Below are positions 10,101-18,302 of a DNA stretch of 64,000 bases, piece after piece; the stretch's first letter is position 1; each line of letters begins with the position of its first letter. The DNA comes from CAVUWL01 sp963700105. GTDB taxonomy: Bacteria; Actinomycetota; Thermoleophilia; Solirubrobacterales; 70-9. Made by a program: the position numbers and the translations under genes. The stretch spans positions 124,001-188,000 of the forward strand of contig CAVOWL010000006.1 in NCBI GenBank assembly GCA_963700105.1. Reading direction: 5' to 3'. Below the pieces are notes generated by a model that ran no database searches, was not told the origin of the DNA, and saw only the letters and a program-made list of their open reading frames with translations.

Positions 10101-10277
10101 GATGCCCTCGCTCGCGTGCGCCGGCAGCGCCGCGGTAGCCGCCACGCCCCAGCTCAGGAGCACGCAGGCGAGGCCGATCCCTGCGCGCCTCAACCTGCTG
10201 GCACAATCTCCTGACTCGTCGCAGCACGCTCGGGGCTGCCGTCCCAACATCCGTGCGAGGAAGTGCCGGCTAGCCAC
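7182..10277 (-). CDS. P5a: secreted four-repeat CPxxSxIG protein with inserted DUF5666-like domain
   Basis: I place the start at GTG 10277: it gives the overlap GTGGCTAG with the stop of P4a and has GGAGG seven bases upstream; an ATG at 10340 is possible but less likely. The product is about 1031 residues with an export signal ending AHA-SEGIASF. Residues about 64-155 (NVGKVAQAGVVESEP to TVSAAEIVVTSP) are an insertion absent from P5b and P5c and resemble a DUF5666-type barrel (ISKGDYVTVFG). Then come AGGHPNL and four Cys modules: CPSNSQAG (about 207), CPNNAKIG (about 460), CPPSSEIG (about 680) and CDRSELASDQC (about 882). The C-terminus is TKTACKAKKTRRAQRHTRRRRA-like and strongly basic. Function unknown; presumably extracellular. 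Confidence 0.9.
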   Translation of the reverse strand: MASRHFLARMLGRQPRACCDESGDCASRLRRAGIGLACVLLSWGVAATAALPAHASEGIASFKTSVVETSNLPLPTNVGKVAQAGVVESEPTNESFMIETANESVFKIEVAPSTVYSKLDVSHPGLGDISKGDYVTVFGTTLGQTVSAAEIVVTSPRAGGHPNLTTSFELEHPGDPESAENVIFNAPQGVFGNPFAVSHCTSSDYALDQCPSNSQAGLITVYANYLGKSKDLLGTAPIFALEPQGEETALFGFIVPTLNIPITIPVAVRADSDYGLTFTVKDITQITPLAAAKLTFWGFPAAGGKEAEGHDAERFPKGAPGEPSNCPELTDTSCLGAPVASSISVHPLTDNPTTCTGKPLVTSLEVETYQDPTHRSTDRSEYPATTDCDLEVFNPVLYASPTTEETDSPSGLNIELSAPQFLGFAAAPSEIKSATVTLPPGLTVNPDAADGQTACTDEQANFESEGPATCPNNAKIGTFQIETPALPAPLTGAVYIGEPKPNDQYRLFLIASGFGINAKLVGSMRPNPETGQVTTVFENLPQAPFEDFQLHLFSSDRGLMATPTTCTVYSTTAHFFPWNATLADQESSQIFGLESGPNGTECPGQIRPFNPTLSAGTSNPAAGAYSSFTLKLNREDGDQYLGNLNFKMPPGLTANLHGVTYCPEVSIAAAANTPGRVEEASPSCPPSSEIGTSNVAAGPGAHPFHATGKIYMAGPFQGAPLSLVAITPALAGPYDYGTVVVRVALHIDPVDAHVIADSEKVPEIIGGIPIRMRSIQVNINRSNFMINPTNCSPSSISSEGVGDQGTVANFSSYFDAVNCGTLPFSPKMSITQLGGHKATVRSKDPSLAIELDTQPGDANIKSISVTLPKDFEIDQRHLGNICDRSELASDQCAGRQPIGEAKTETPLLEKPLEGPVYAVSGYGVLPHLAFILGGQVTLMPEAESSSVQNGRLKTVVPVIPDAAIGRFHFTLFGGKQGYLANTESLCSAPPVSTIEFIAQNGKTLTQQVKTKTACKAKKTRRAQRHTRRRRA

Positions 10278-13200
10278 GTCGATGCCTCCGATGCCGACGG
10301 TGTGAGCGGTGTCGATGGGACTTCTTTTCGCATTTTCCATGTCGCTTCACGTAACCGCTCCGACAGGCGCTGCTCGGTGGCTCGGTCCCAAGGGGGGTTC
10401 CGGCGAGAGACTTGATGTTCGGTGGCGGCGGGGCCTGGCTACCGGGGCCGTGGCACTCATCGGCTGCCTTGCACTGGAATTCGGGGGGCGTGTAGACGAA
10501 CCCACCGAGCTCCCGCGCGTCGTAGATCTTCACCGAGTTCCCACTTTCATCCTGTTCGGCCAATTTGTCCCGGGTAAAGAAATAGGCATCGGTGCCTTCG
10601 GCACTCACCCCAAGAAGACTTGATCCAAATGAACTGGCACCGGTGGAGATCAAGTCGGTGCAACCTCCCGAGGTCTTGCAGGGTTCGGTCCCGTGGCCAA
10701 ATTCAAACCCCTGCGGCTCCCACTCATAGGCATCTTCCTTTTCGTTAAGATCGCGATCGACAAGGCCTTCGTTCGAGTTGAAAAAGACCCGCCCATCGTT
10801 CGTCAGTCCCAGACCATCGCTCGGTAAAGAGGATTCGCTGGTCGCTTCCTCGCTGGTCTGGTTGCAAGACGCGCAACTCAATTCACCGGTCACAGAATCG
10901 TAGCGATAGACCTCGCGCTCCCCACCATTGTGGTAGCCCGTCAGAGGAAGCGCGGACGGAAACACCGCGTATTCGCCGTTTGGCGTGATCTCGAAAACAT
11001 TTGTTTTACTGACGCCAGGTGAGGTGACGCTGTCGACGACGAGAGGGTTGTCGGTCGCGACGTCGGTGGGAGTCACGGAGGGACCAAAGTTGGCGACGTT
11101 CGCCTGCCCGGGGTCGGATACGTAGAGTTCGCCGCCGTTGACCGCGAGACTGAGGGATTTCGCGAGCCTATCCACACCTGTCGGCGATCCCACCAAATTG
11201 CCCGATGTGTCGAACTCGGCGACCTGGCTACCCTCATCCACATAGACATAATCGTCGCTTGGATCGACCGCGACGCCATAAGAGGGTTCTGAGCTCAGCT
11301 CCCCCAGGTGGGTTCCAGAGGAGCTGTAGATCTGGGTGCTTCCCTTCGCGGCGGCCTGGCCGCCGCCGTTTACGACGTAGATCTTGCCGGTTGAATCCAC
11401 CGCCAGGCCCGATGGACCGGTCGGATATGCGAATGTAGTTTCGAAGCTTTTGATCTGTTTACCGTCCGGTTCATAGATACTGATTTCACCGAAGAAGCTC
11501 GACGTGTATACATCGCCATCCGTCTGGTCGATGGCCACGCCGGTGGGATCGGAGGTTTCAATTTCCGAGAGGCGCGCACCGGAGGGGCTGAAGACGCCAA
11601 TCTTACCTTCGCGAAACTCCGGTATATACAGATCCCCCGTTTTCTGGTTGATCGCCAACTCGGTCGGAAGGCTGAACAGGCCGTAGACTCCGGCAACTTC
11701 GAGTGATCCATTGTTGCCAAAGCTCAGAACCGGATGACCGCTTGCATCAAACTCCCGCACCGAGCCAGTGCCTTCGCTGTTGCCGACGTCCAGCACGTAC
11801 ACATCCCCAGTTGTGGCATTGATTGCAACGCCGGTGGGATTTTCGAATGTGCCGAACGACCTGATATATGGATGCTGCAGGGGAGGGAGCGGCGCGGTCG
11901 AACTCGACTCGAGGGTTGCCACAAAATGTGGAGGCGATCCGGGCCGGGACACATAGAGGTTCGGAGCGTTTTGGACACCATTTGATGAGCCATCCAACTT
12001 CTCTGGTGAGAGAAAGAAGATCGTTCCGTCTTGCCGCGCCACCCCGCCGCCGCCTCCGACCGCGACAACACCGCAGTTTTCTTCTGAGCCGGTGGTGTTC
12101 CAGTGCGGGCGGCGGGTATTTGCGGATGGATCGCACGAATCGGTATTGCCGGTGCCTTCGGAGCCGCCGGAGATCAGATGAAGATTCGCACCCGTTTCGG
12201 AAACTTCGGCCTCATAGATGTCGGCGCTGTTGTCGGTGTCTTCACTTGTCAAGCGATCGACAGTGGTGAAGAAAACCTTCGACCCATCTTCGGTCATTCC
12301 GTCAAAGAGAACCCCATGGGTCGTGCCGGGCGTGAGGTCAATCGTTTTGCCCAAATCACCGACGTTCATATAAAGGTGCCAGTATTTTGCCGAACCTTCT
12401 TCAGAAACGAGCTGACCGATCAGGACGTGGGAGCCATCGGCCGAAATATCGAGCTCCCCGATGCCTTCTCCGGTCATGGTCGCACCCCCAGGGGTCTTCG
12501 AGACGACACTAGTCTGACCAGTTTCAAGGTCCCGCTCGTAGATGGAAATATCGCCGTTGTTATTTCCGGCTGGCTCAAACTGCGAGGTCGATCCGAAGAC
12601 AAAGTGAGTTCCATCACTCGATAGCCTGCGCCCGATGTAGCCGGCCGGTTTGGCAGAGGGCTGTGGGATGGAGCCTTCCATGCCCTGAACCAGTTCTCCA
12701 TTCGGCAGATGAATCGGTTCGCCCGTTTCGGTTTGCTGCGACCCAAAACACGGGGAACAGATGGATTCGCCGCCGAATACGAACGTATCAAGGCCAGCAT
12801 CGGCTTCTGCGAGGGTCGAGGAGAAAGGTTCCTTCGAGTAGCTGTTATCTGCGGGGATGCCAACATACCTGGTGCTCCAACCATTGGCTCCCCTAGTGGC
12901 GACATAGGGATCGACGCCGCGGTTGGTGGGGTTTCCGGTACCGGGGATGCCGCCGTCGTGGATGCCATAAAGCACTCTGGGCGGATTCTCGGCTTCAGGA
13001 TAGCCGGCATAGGGTTCCTGCCCAGATACGAGGGTCGACTCGACATCGAATCCCCCGGTATTGGCTGCTGAGACCAACTCGTAGCCTCGACAATCCAGCA
13101 GGAGCGAGCTCCCCGTCTGCTGTCGCACGTGCGAGTTGGGACACGGATCCTGAAAGGATGGTACAAACGGAAAGGTCGTGAAAGTCGATTCTTCGCTAGT

Positions 13201-15273
13201 ACCGGGGCCGGCCTCGTTGGTGCCTGCCACCCGAAGGTGGTAGACGGTCCCTGGAGTCAGCCCCGTGACGAAGGTGCTGGCGTCCTGATACTGCCTGCTC
13301 ATACCGATTTCCAGGCCTGGTTCGGGAGCCACCTTCGCGGCGGCCCAACCGCTTGTCTTGAAATCGGATTCATCCACATATTCGAACTGAACCGCCGTAT
13401 CGGCCCCGTTTGGGTTGACCTGACCATGCAGCACCGCGCGATCTGAGTGCACGACCGTCACTGAGGGGATCTTGCCGGATGGAACGCCCGGGGTTGTCGT
13501 AAAAGCCTCATCTTCACCAATGCTGGTGCCTGAGCCGTTAGTGGCAACAACTCGATAATGATAGGTGGTGTAAGGGGTTAGCCCACTGAGTTCAAACGAC
13601 AATGGAGTAGAACCATTGGGCGAACCCGCGCTCGTCCCCGGCGGGGCAACTGACGTGTTTCCGTAGGTTTCGGTCGGGCCCCATTCAAAATAGTAGGTCG
13701 TCGGTTCGCCGTTGCCGAAAAATGAAGCATCGAGGGTCGCGCTGGATTCACCCACGTTTCGGGCGGGTCTAGTTTCGAGGCCAATGACCTTGGTGGTGGC
13801 AAACGTCTGATCGCCTCCATATTTTGTTCCTTTGCCGTTTGAGACGACCACTCGGTAGTGGTAGGTCGTTTCCGGCGTCAGTCCGGTGAGTGCGCCGGTC
13901 ACTTCGGTGGGCCCCGAAAACGTGCCAGGAGAGCACGGGATCGAGCCAAGGCTGTATTTGGTCGTCGGTCCATATTCAAACTTGCATTCCGTAACGGGGC
14001 CGCCTCCATTGGGGTCCACGTTGGCACGAAGCGTGCCACCGGAGTTGCTGGGGCTGCCGACGGGTTCATAGGTGACCTTTGGCACCACCGTCGCGGGGCC
14101 GAAGATGTCCACGACTCCGTTGGCCGGCACGTAGACGTACCCTTCGGGGGTCGTAGCAGGTTGTCCCTCGGCCTGGAACGATCCGGTCCCATCGTTTGTG
14201 ATGGTCTCGAGGTGATTTCCAGATGAATCGTATTCAACCAGCCCGTTGCCACCTTCGGAAATCATTACATTCCCGTTGGTGGGGTCAACCGCGACTCCGG
14301 CATCACCGGGGTACCCTCCGGAGATATTGGGGGCGGGAAATGACTGCACAAACGTTCCGGTCGAGTTGAACTCATCGATCACGTGGTCGCCGGTATCCGA
14401 TACATATAGATTCCCGTGAGAATCGACCGAGATATTCTCGACATTGCCAAACGGCCCGCTCGGGGTGCCGGTGAGTTTGTTGTTTGATATATAGCTGGCG
14501 GTAGCCGGGAAGTCGACCGGGCGCTCCGCGTTGTCATAGGCTTCGACATCGTCCTCGGGCGAGGTCAGCGAAAGGTACACCCGCCCTTTGGAATAGGTGG
14601 CTGTATTATCTATCGCGACGTGAATGTCGGGGGTGCAGTTGAAGCAGGTCTGGGCAGAGTTTATCCCCGACCAGGCGTGAGTATAGCAGTACGGTTCGTG
14701 GTAGACCTTGCCCTGGCCGTATTTGATTTCGGCGCATGCAACCGGCTTTCCTGAGGTTGAAAAGGAATTGGTAGGAGCGCCGTTCGGGGCAAAGATATTG
14801 ACCGTGCGTCCGTTGGATTGCGAGACGAACACTTCTTCTGTAGCCTGGTCGACCGCGGCGCCGAGATCGAGGATGTAATAGCTCCACGGCGTCAGGGTGT
14901 TTGGAATGGCGAGGAGTTTTTCTGAGGGATAGGGGTCGTACTCATACAGGCCGTTCTGGGCGGGATTTTCGGTCACTTCTTCGGCCGGCGACAGGCCCTC
15001 CTGTCCCGCGTCGGTAATCCAGGCGTCTCCATGTCCATCGAATGCAACGCTGCTCGGATTGTTGAATCCGGTGATCTTTCCCTCGATCGATCTGGTTGCC
15101 TGTGCGGCCGGTGAGGTGATCGCGAAGCCGACCCCGAGGAGGCAGAGCGAGAGGAGGAATGCCATGGTGCGGGGTTTGCTGGCCCGCCATCCCTGACCGC
15201 ACAGACGCGTCCTTCTCGAGGTGAGGAGGAGTGACGGCGCGGTCCGATTCTCCGAGGGTCTATTGGCCCGCAT
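10270..15273 (-). CDS. P4a: giant secreted NHL/Fn3/RAYELVS/PD40 protein
   Basis: 1667 residues. ATG 15273 overlaps the TAA of P3a by one base (TAATG) with GAAGGG eight bases upstream. A hydrophobic segment at 37-59 ends SPAAQA. Domains in order: NHL propeller (about 62-392), three Fn3-like domains with TTYHYRVV motifs (393-705), the module CPNSHVRQQTG...LLDCRGYELVS (about 711), a PD40-like propeller (to about 1125), a second NHL block (about 1131-1410), and the remaining PD40-like blades (LTNDGRVFFNSNEGLV, GTDAYFFTRDKL, VKIYDAR). After CKAADECHG near 1600 comes ACRSGYVKRHGKCEKK and a His/Arg tail. An LPLTG within the PD40 part is internal and not a sortase signal. Not recognised as an enzyme. 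Confidence 0.92.
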   Translation of the reverse strand: MRANRPSENRTAPSLLLTSRRTRLCGQGWRASKPRTMAFLLSLCLLGVGFAITSPAAQATRSIEGKITGFNNPSSVAFDGHGDAWITDAGQEGLSPAEEVTENPAQNGLYEYDPYPSEKLLAIPNTLTPWSYYILDLGAAVDQATEEVFVSQSNGRTVNIFAPNGAPTNSFSTSGKPVACAEIKYGQGKVYHEPYCYTHAWSGINSAQTCFNCTPDIHVAIDNTATYSKGRVYLSLTSPEDDVEAYDNAERPVDFPATASYISNNKLTGTPSGPFGNVENISVDSHGNLYVSDTGDHVIDEFNSTGTFVQSFPAPNISGGYPGDAGVAVDPTNGNVMISEGGNGLVEYDSSGNHLETITNDGTGSFQAEGQPATTPEGYVYVPANGVVDIFGPATVVPKVTYEPVGSPSNSGGTLRANVDPNGGGPVTECKFEYGPTTKYSLGSIPCSPGTFSGPTEVTGALTGLTPETTYHYRVVVSNGKGTKYGGDQTFATTKVIGLETRPARNVGESSATLDASFFGNGEPTTYYFEWGPTETYGNTSVAPPGTSAGSPNGSTPLSFELSGLTPYTTYHYRVVATNGSGTSIGEDEAFTTTPGVPSGKIPSVTVVHSDRAVLHGQVNPNGADTAVQFEYVDESDFKTSGWAAAKVAPEPGLEIGMSRQYQDASTFVTGLTPGTVYHLRVAGTNEAGPGTSEESTFTTFPFVPSFQDPCPNSHVRQQTGSSLLLDCRGYELVSAANTGGFDVESTLVSGQEPYAGYPEAENPPRVLYGIHDGGIPGTGNPTNRGVDPYVATRGANGWSTRYVGIPADNSYSKEPFSSTLAEADAGLDTFVFGGESICSPCFGSQQTETGEPIHLPNGELVQGMEGSIPQPSAKPAGYIGRRLSSDGTHFVFGSTSQFEPAGNNNGDISIYERDLETGQTSVVSKTPGGATMTGEGIGELDISADGSHVLIGQLVSEEGSAKYWHLYMNVGDLGKTIDLTPGTTHGVLFDGMTEDGSKVFFTTVDRLTSEDTDNSADIYEAEVSETGANLHLISGGSEGTGNTDSCDPSANTRRPHWNTTGSEENCGVVAVGGGGGVARQDGTIFFLSPEKLDGSSNGVQNAPNLYVSRPGSPPHFVATLESSSTAPLPPLQHPYIRSFGTFENPTGVAINATTGDVYVLDVGNSEGTGSVREFDASGHPVLSFGNNGSLEVAGVYGLFSLPTELAINQKTGDLYIPEFREGKIGVFSPSGARLSEIETSDPTGVAIDQTDGDVYTSSFFGEISIYEPDGKQIKSFETTFAYPTGPSGLAVDSTGKIYVVNGGGQAAAKGSTQIYSSSGTHLGELSSEPSYGVAVDPSDDYVYVDEGSQVAEFDTSGNLVGSPTGVDRLAKSLSLAVNGGELYVSDPGQANVANFGPSVTPTDVATDNPLVVDSVTSPGVSKTNVFEITPNGEYAVFPSALPLTGYHNGGEREVYRYDSVTGELSCASCNQTSEEATSESSLPSDGLGLTNDGRVFFNSNEGLVDRDLNEKEDAYEWEPQGFEFGHGTEPCKTSGGCTDLISTGASSFGSSLLGVSAEGTDAYFFTRDKLAEQDESGNSVKIYDARELGGFVYTPPEFQCKAADECHGPGSQAPPPPNIKSLAGTPLGTEPPSSACRSGYVKRHGKCEKKSHRHRSHRRHRRHRRG
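10285..10289 (-). promoter_or_regulatory. ribosome binding site deciding the P5a start
   Basis: GGAGG on the minus strand, seven bases before GTG 10277, inside the last codons of P4a. It supports the GTG start over the upstream ATG and fits translational coupling with P4a. Confidence 0.65.
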
Positions 15274-18200
15274 TACCGCACCCTTCTTAAGTGAGTCCGA
15301 TGCAGCTTTCGCCTTGGTGTCTTACCGCATGGCGCAGAGAGCACCTGGCTCTGGTTGTCGAGCGCACCGTTTTGACCTTCGAGCTGCGCGGTCGTCCCCA
15401 TCGGGGCGTGGCACAAGTTTGCGCTATTGACCAGGAGGCCCTTGCCGCCGCCATCAAGGGTTAGCGAGAAATTCGAAATGGGTGCGTCGGGAACCGTCAT
15501 GAAGCTGGTCTTCAACCGGCCGCCGACGGTTTCGATCTTGCCGTCCAGATCGATATCGATCTGGCCGTTCAGGGCGGCGACGATATCGGGAAGACCACTC
15601 TTATTCTGAGGGGCCGACCGAAGGTAGACCGGTCCGTGGAGGGGTCCTTCAAGCAGTGGAGTGATCACTTTGGCGGAGCCAATTTCTGAACCGGGAGGGC
15701 ACTTTTCACCGGGAACCGCGCCCTCGGCGAATTGGACGCGGGTGCAGGGATTCTTGATGTGGGCGTTGTCGATCAGCTCCGACTTCGGCAGAGTGACGGT
15801 CGTGGTGGCTATGTTGGCTTCGCCGTGCTGCGCGGTCAGGTTCGCCTGCAGAGAGGGATTACCGGAATGCTGAGTGGCCCCGGAGATCCTCAGCTTCAGC
15901 TTGGGATCAAACGGGAGGCCGGCGCAGTTGGCGATTTGGAAAAACTCAGAGGGGGATGCGATTGCCCCCTGATTTCCAAACACTTCGGCGTCCACGGACA
16001 TCGGCCCGCAGTGAGTTGGATTCAGTGTGAAGTTGGGACGATTCAGTTCGACCAGAATCGACCTCAAACGAAGCGGAATCCCTTCCAAGATCTGGGGCAA
16101 CGGATCGGACACAGCGGTGATCTGGGCGGATTCAGGGTTGAGGTGCAGCGCGGCGCGAACCACGACGTTGCCAAGGTCATACGGTCCCGAGACCGCTGGC
16201 GTTATCACCGCCAGGCTAAGCGGCGCCCCTTTGTAGGGACCGGCGAGATACACCTTTCCTGAAACGTAGAGGGGGTGCGTGCCGGCGCCAACCCCAGTGG
16301 ACGCGACCCCGATCTGGGACGCCGAGGGACAGCTGGGGTTTTCCTCCTCATCGAGCCCGGTGTAGTCGGAACTGGATGCGGCCTGCAAGGATGAATCGGA
16401 GCAATAGGGCACCCCCGCGAGCGTGGCGCTCAGGCCGGGGGGAGTCGTGACATCCACCGCGGCCAAGTTCTGGTCACCATCTTTTCGGCTCAGTTCAAAT
16501 GCAAACGTCGTATGCGCGCCGGCCGTATTGCCACTTGAGGCTGCTTCGAAGTTGGGATCGAAGGGCCGGTTCGCCCCCGGGCAGGAGACCGTACCGGGAC
16601 GAATACCCGGTTGGTCCGGGCCAGCTTCTAGGCTAAAGAACTGCCGAGAGGTCTGAGTGCCGATCGTCTCGTCCCACGGTTCAAAGGTGCTTTCAACCGG
16701 GTACGTGCCGCATTGAGTGGGAGTCGCCAGCAGTCCCCGTTCGGAGCCGAAAAAGTGCATATTGAAGGCCGTCAGCGGAGTCTGTGGAAGTTCCTTGAAT
16801 GTAATCACGAGCTGCCCGTTTTGGGGATTTGCAGCGACGCTGCCGGCCAGCTTGATATGGGTCCCAAATCCATTGGCCACCAGAAAGATTCGGTACCGAT
16901 TGCCGGGCAGGGGTTGCCCGAGGTAGACGAACCCCGGCACGGGTCCCGGCAGTGCGGAGCTTTCGATCGAGAGACTACCAACCTTCGAGTCTTCCGGGCA
17001 CTGAGCTTCTTCTTCGCTGCTGAACTGGGCTTCGGTTTCGCCGCACGCGGTCTTGCCGTCGGCTGCATTCGGATTGATCGAGAAGCCTGGGGGAAGGGTG
17101 ACGGTAGCTCCCCTGAGCTCGGTCGGGGACGGAATCGTCGGACTCAGCTCCTGAGGCACGGTGAGATTGATGTCAATTCCCGAAGGCGAGTCGGTCTCAG
17201 TAGTGCTCGGCTGGGCATACAGACTCGGATTGAAGCCGAGCTGGTCACATCCGGTCTGCTGCGGCCATTTATCCTCGGCGTGCGTGACCCCTCCATCGTA
17301 AGAAAGAACTTCCAAGGAGGAAGTCAATGGCCCAGAGCAGTTCGTCGGGTTTTGAAGAAATGGGGTAAGTGGACTGTTTGAGTGAACCGGTGTGATCCCA
17401 ATGAAATTGGTCCCACATGGCTTGACGATGGTCGTGGGATCTTCGGTACTTTCACTTCCGTTGGCATCACAGAGACTTCCGATGTAGGACGGCGCTTCGC
17501 CGGGAACCTTGGTTCGATCGAGCCTGAGGAGGTCGTGGCTCGATTCAGCGGGAACCCCCCAGAGGTCCTCGGTAAAGGTCTTGAGGGGATAGAAGCCGTG
17601 ATATATGGAGGTGGCGTCAGCGTCGAGGCCGTAGTCAGTGGCAGTTCGGGCGTGCAACACGGTGAACTGCGGAGTATCGAAGAGAAAGATCTTGAATGCG
17701 AGAAGTCCCGGATCCTCGGGCGGCGGCACGAGGTTGTAGAGCGCAGCATTGAACGGGATCCCACCGCTAGCTTCGACGTTAACGATACCAACCTGGGAAT
17801 CGATCGGGCATGTATCGGAGGAGAACTCGGCGATTGTGCACTGCGGCGTGGCATGAGGATTGCCGATGAATCCGGGTGGCAATTCGACGTCCGCATTTTT
17901 GGCGTCCTCGCAGTTGCACGCGCTGTGACTCACCTGCACCTTGCGGTTTGCGACTTCGAAATGAATCTCCACATCGGGGTGGCCGCCCGCCTGCATCGTC
18001 GACGGGACGGCCGAATAGGCTGAGATTGGCGTATCGGCGTACCCGTAGCCGGCACAAACGAGGTACCAGGTGACCGCAAGCACGGCCGCACTCAGGCCGG
18101 CAATACGATGCGATCGACCCCAGACCCCAAAGACAAACAGTGCCATCCCCGCCCGCAACCTCCAGATCCAGCTGGAACCGCTCCCGATATACGCCGTCAT

Positions 18201-18302
18201 CGCGTCGCGTCTTACGATCCGAAGACCAAGGCGTACGTCGCGGGCCGCGGCGGGCGCCAACGGAGCTCCAATCTCCACGTCATGACGATGGATATCGGTC
18301 AT
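15273..18302 (-). CDS. P3a: secreted four-repeat CPxxSxIG protein
   Basis: 1009 residues; ATG 18302 forms an ATGA overlap with the P2a stop and has GAGGGG about seven bases upstream. An unusually long Arg-rich n-region (about 60 residues) precedes the hydrophobic core, with cleavage near GYA-DTPISAYS. The body opens with QAGGHPDVEIHFEVANRK and has four related modules in which a Cys-x-n-CP-x-x-S-x-(I/V)-G motif precedes a P-L/F-x-G/A-x-V/L-Y strand: CPIDSQVG (about 160), CPEDSKVG (about 440), CPSASQIG (about 660) and CPPGSEIG (about 865). It ends GLLVNSANLCH...SAPCGKTPRRKLHRTHLRR, basic as in its paralogues. It is homologous to P5 but forms its own subfamily with P3b and P3c. Function unknown. 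Confidence 0.9.
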   Translation of the reverse strand: MTDIHRHDVEIGAPLAPAAARDVRLGLRIVRRDAMTAYIGSGSSWIWRLRAGMALFVFGVWGRSHRIAGLSAAVLAVTWYLVCAGYGYADTPISAYSAVPSTMQAGGHPDVEIHFEVANRKVQVSHSACNCEDAKNADVELPPGFIGNPHATPQCTIAEFSSDTCPIDSQVGIVNVEASGGIPFNAALYNLVPPPEDPGLLAFKIFLFDTPQFTVLHARTATDYGLDADATSIYHGFYPLKTFTEDLWGVPAESSHDLLRLDRTKVPGEAPSYIGSLCDANGSESTEDPTTIVKPCGTNFIGITPVHSNSPLTPFLQNPTNCSGPLTSSLEVLSYDGGVTHAEDKWPQQTGCDQLGFNPSLYAQPSTTETDSPSGIDINLTVPQELSPTIPSPTELRGATVTLPPGFSINPNAADGKTACGETEAQFSSEEEAQCPEDSKVGSLSIESSALPGPVPGFVYLGQPLPGNRYRIFLVANGFGTHIKLAGSVAANPQNGQLVITFKELPQTPLTAFNMHFFGSERGLLATPTQCGTYPVESTFEPWDETIGTQTSRQFFSLEAGPDQPGIRPGTVSCPGANRPFDPNFEAASSGNTAGAHTTFAFELSRKDGDQNLAAVDVTTPPGLSATLAGVPYCSDSSLQAASSSDYTGLDEEENPSCPSASQIGVASTGVGAGTHPLYVSGKVYLAGPYKGAPLSLAVITPAVSGPYDLGNVVVRAALHLNPESAQITAVSDPLPQILEGIPLRLRSILVELNRPNFTLNPTHCGPMSVDAEVFGNQGAIASPSEFFQIANCAGLPFDPKLKLRISGATQHSGNPSLQANLTAQHGEANIATTTVTLPKSELIDNAHIKNPCTRVQFAEGAVPGEKCPPGSEIGSAKVITPLLEGPLHGPVYLRSAPQNKSGLPDIVAALNGQIDIDLDGKIETVGGRLKTSFMTVPDAPISNFSLTLDGGGKGLLVNSANLCHAPMGTTAQLEGQNGALDNQSQVLSAPCGKTPRRKLHRTHLRRVR

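Noticed and set aside
10900..10960. LPLTG in P4a, repeated in P4b, as sortase signal
   Set aside because: It lies hundreds of residues before the C-terminus inside a PD40-like blade, with no following membrane helix or terminal basic cluster in the right place.
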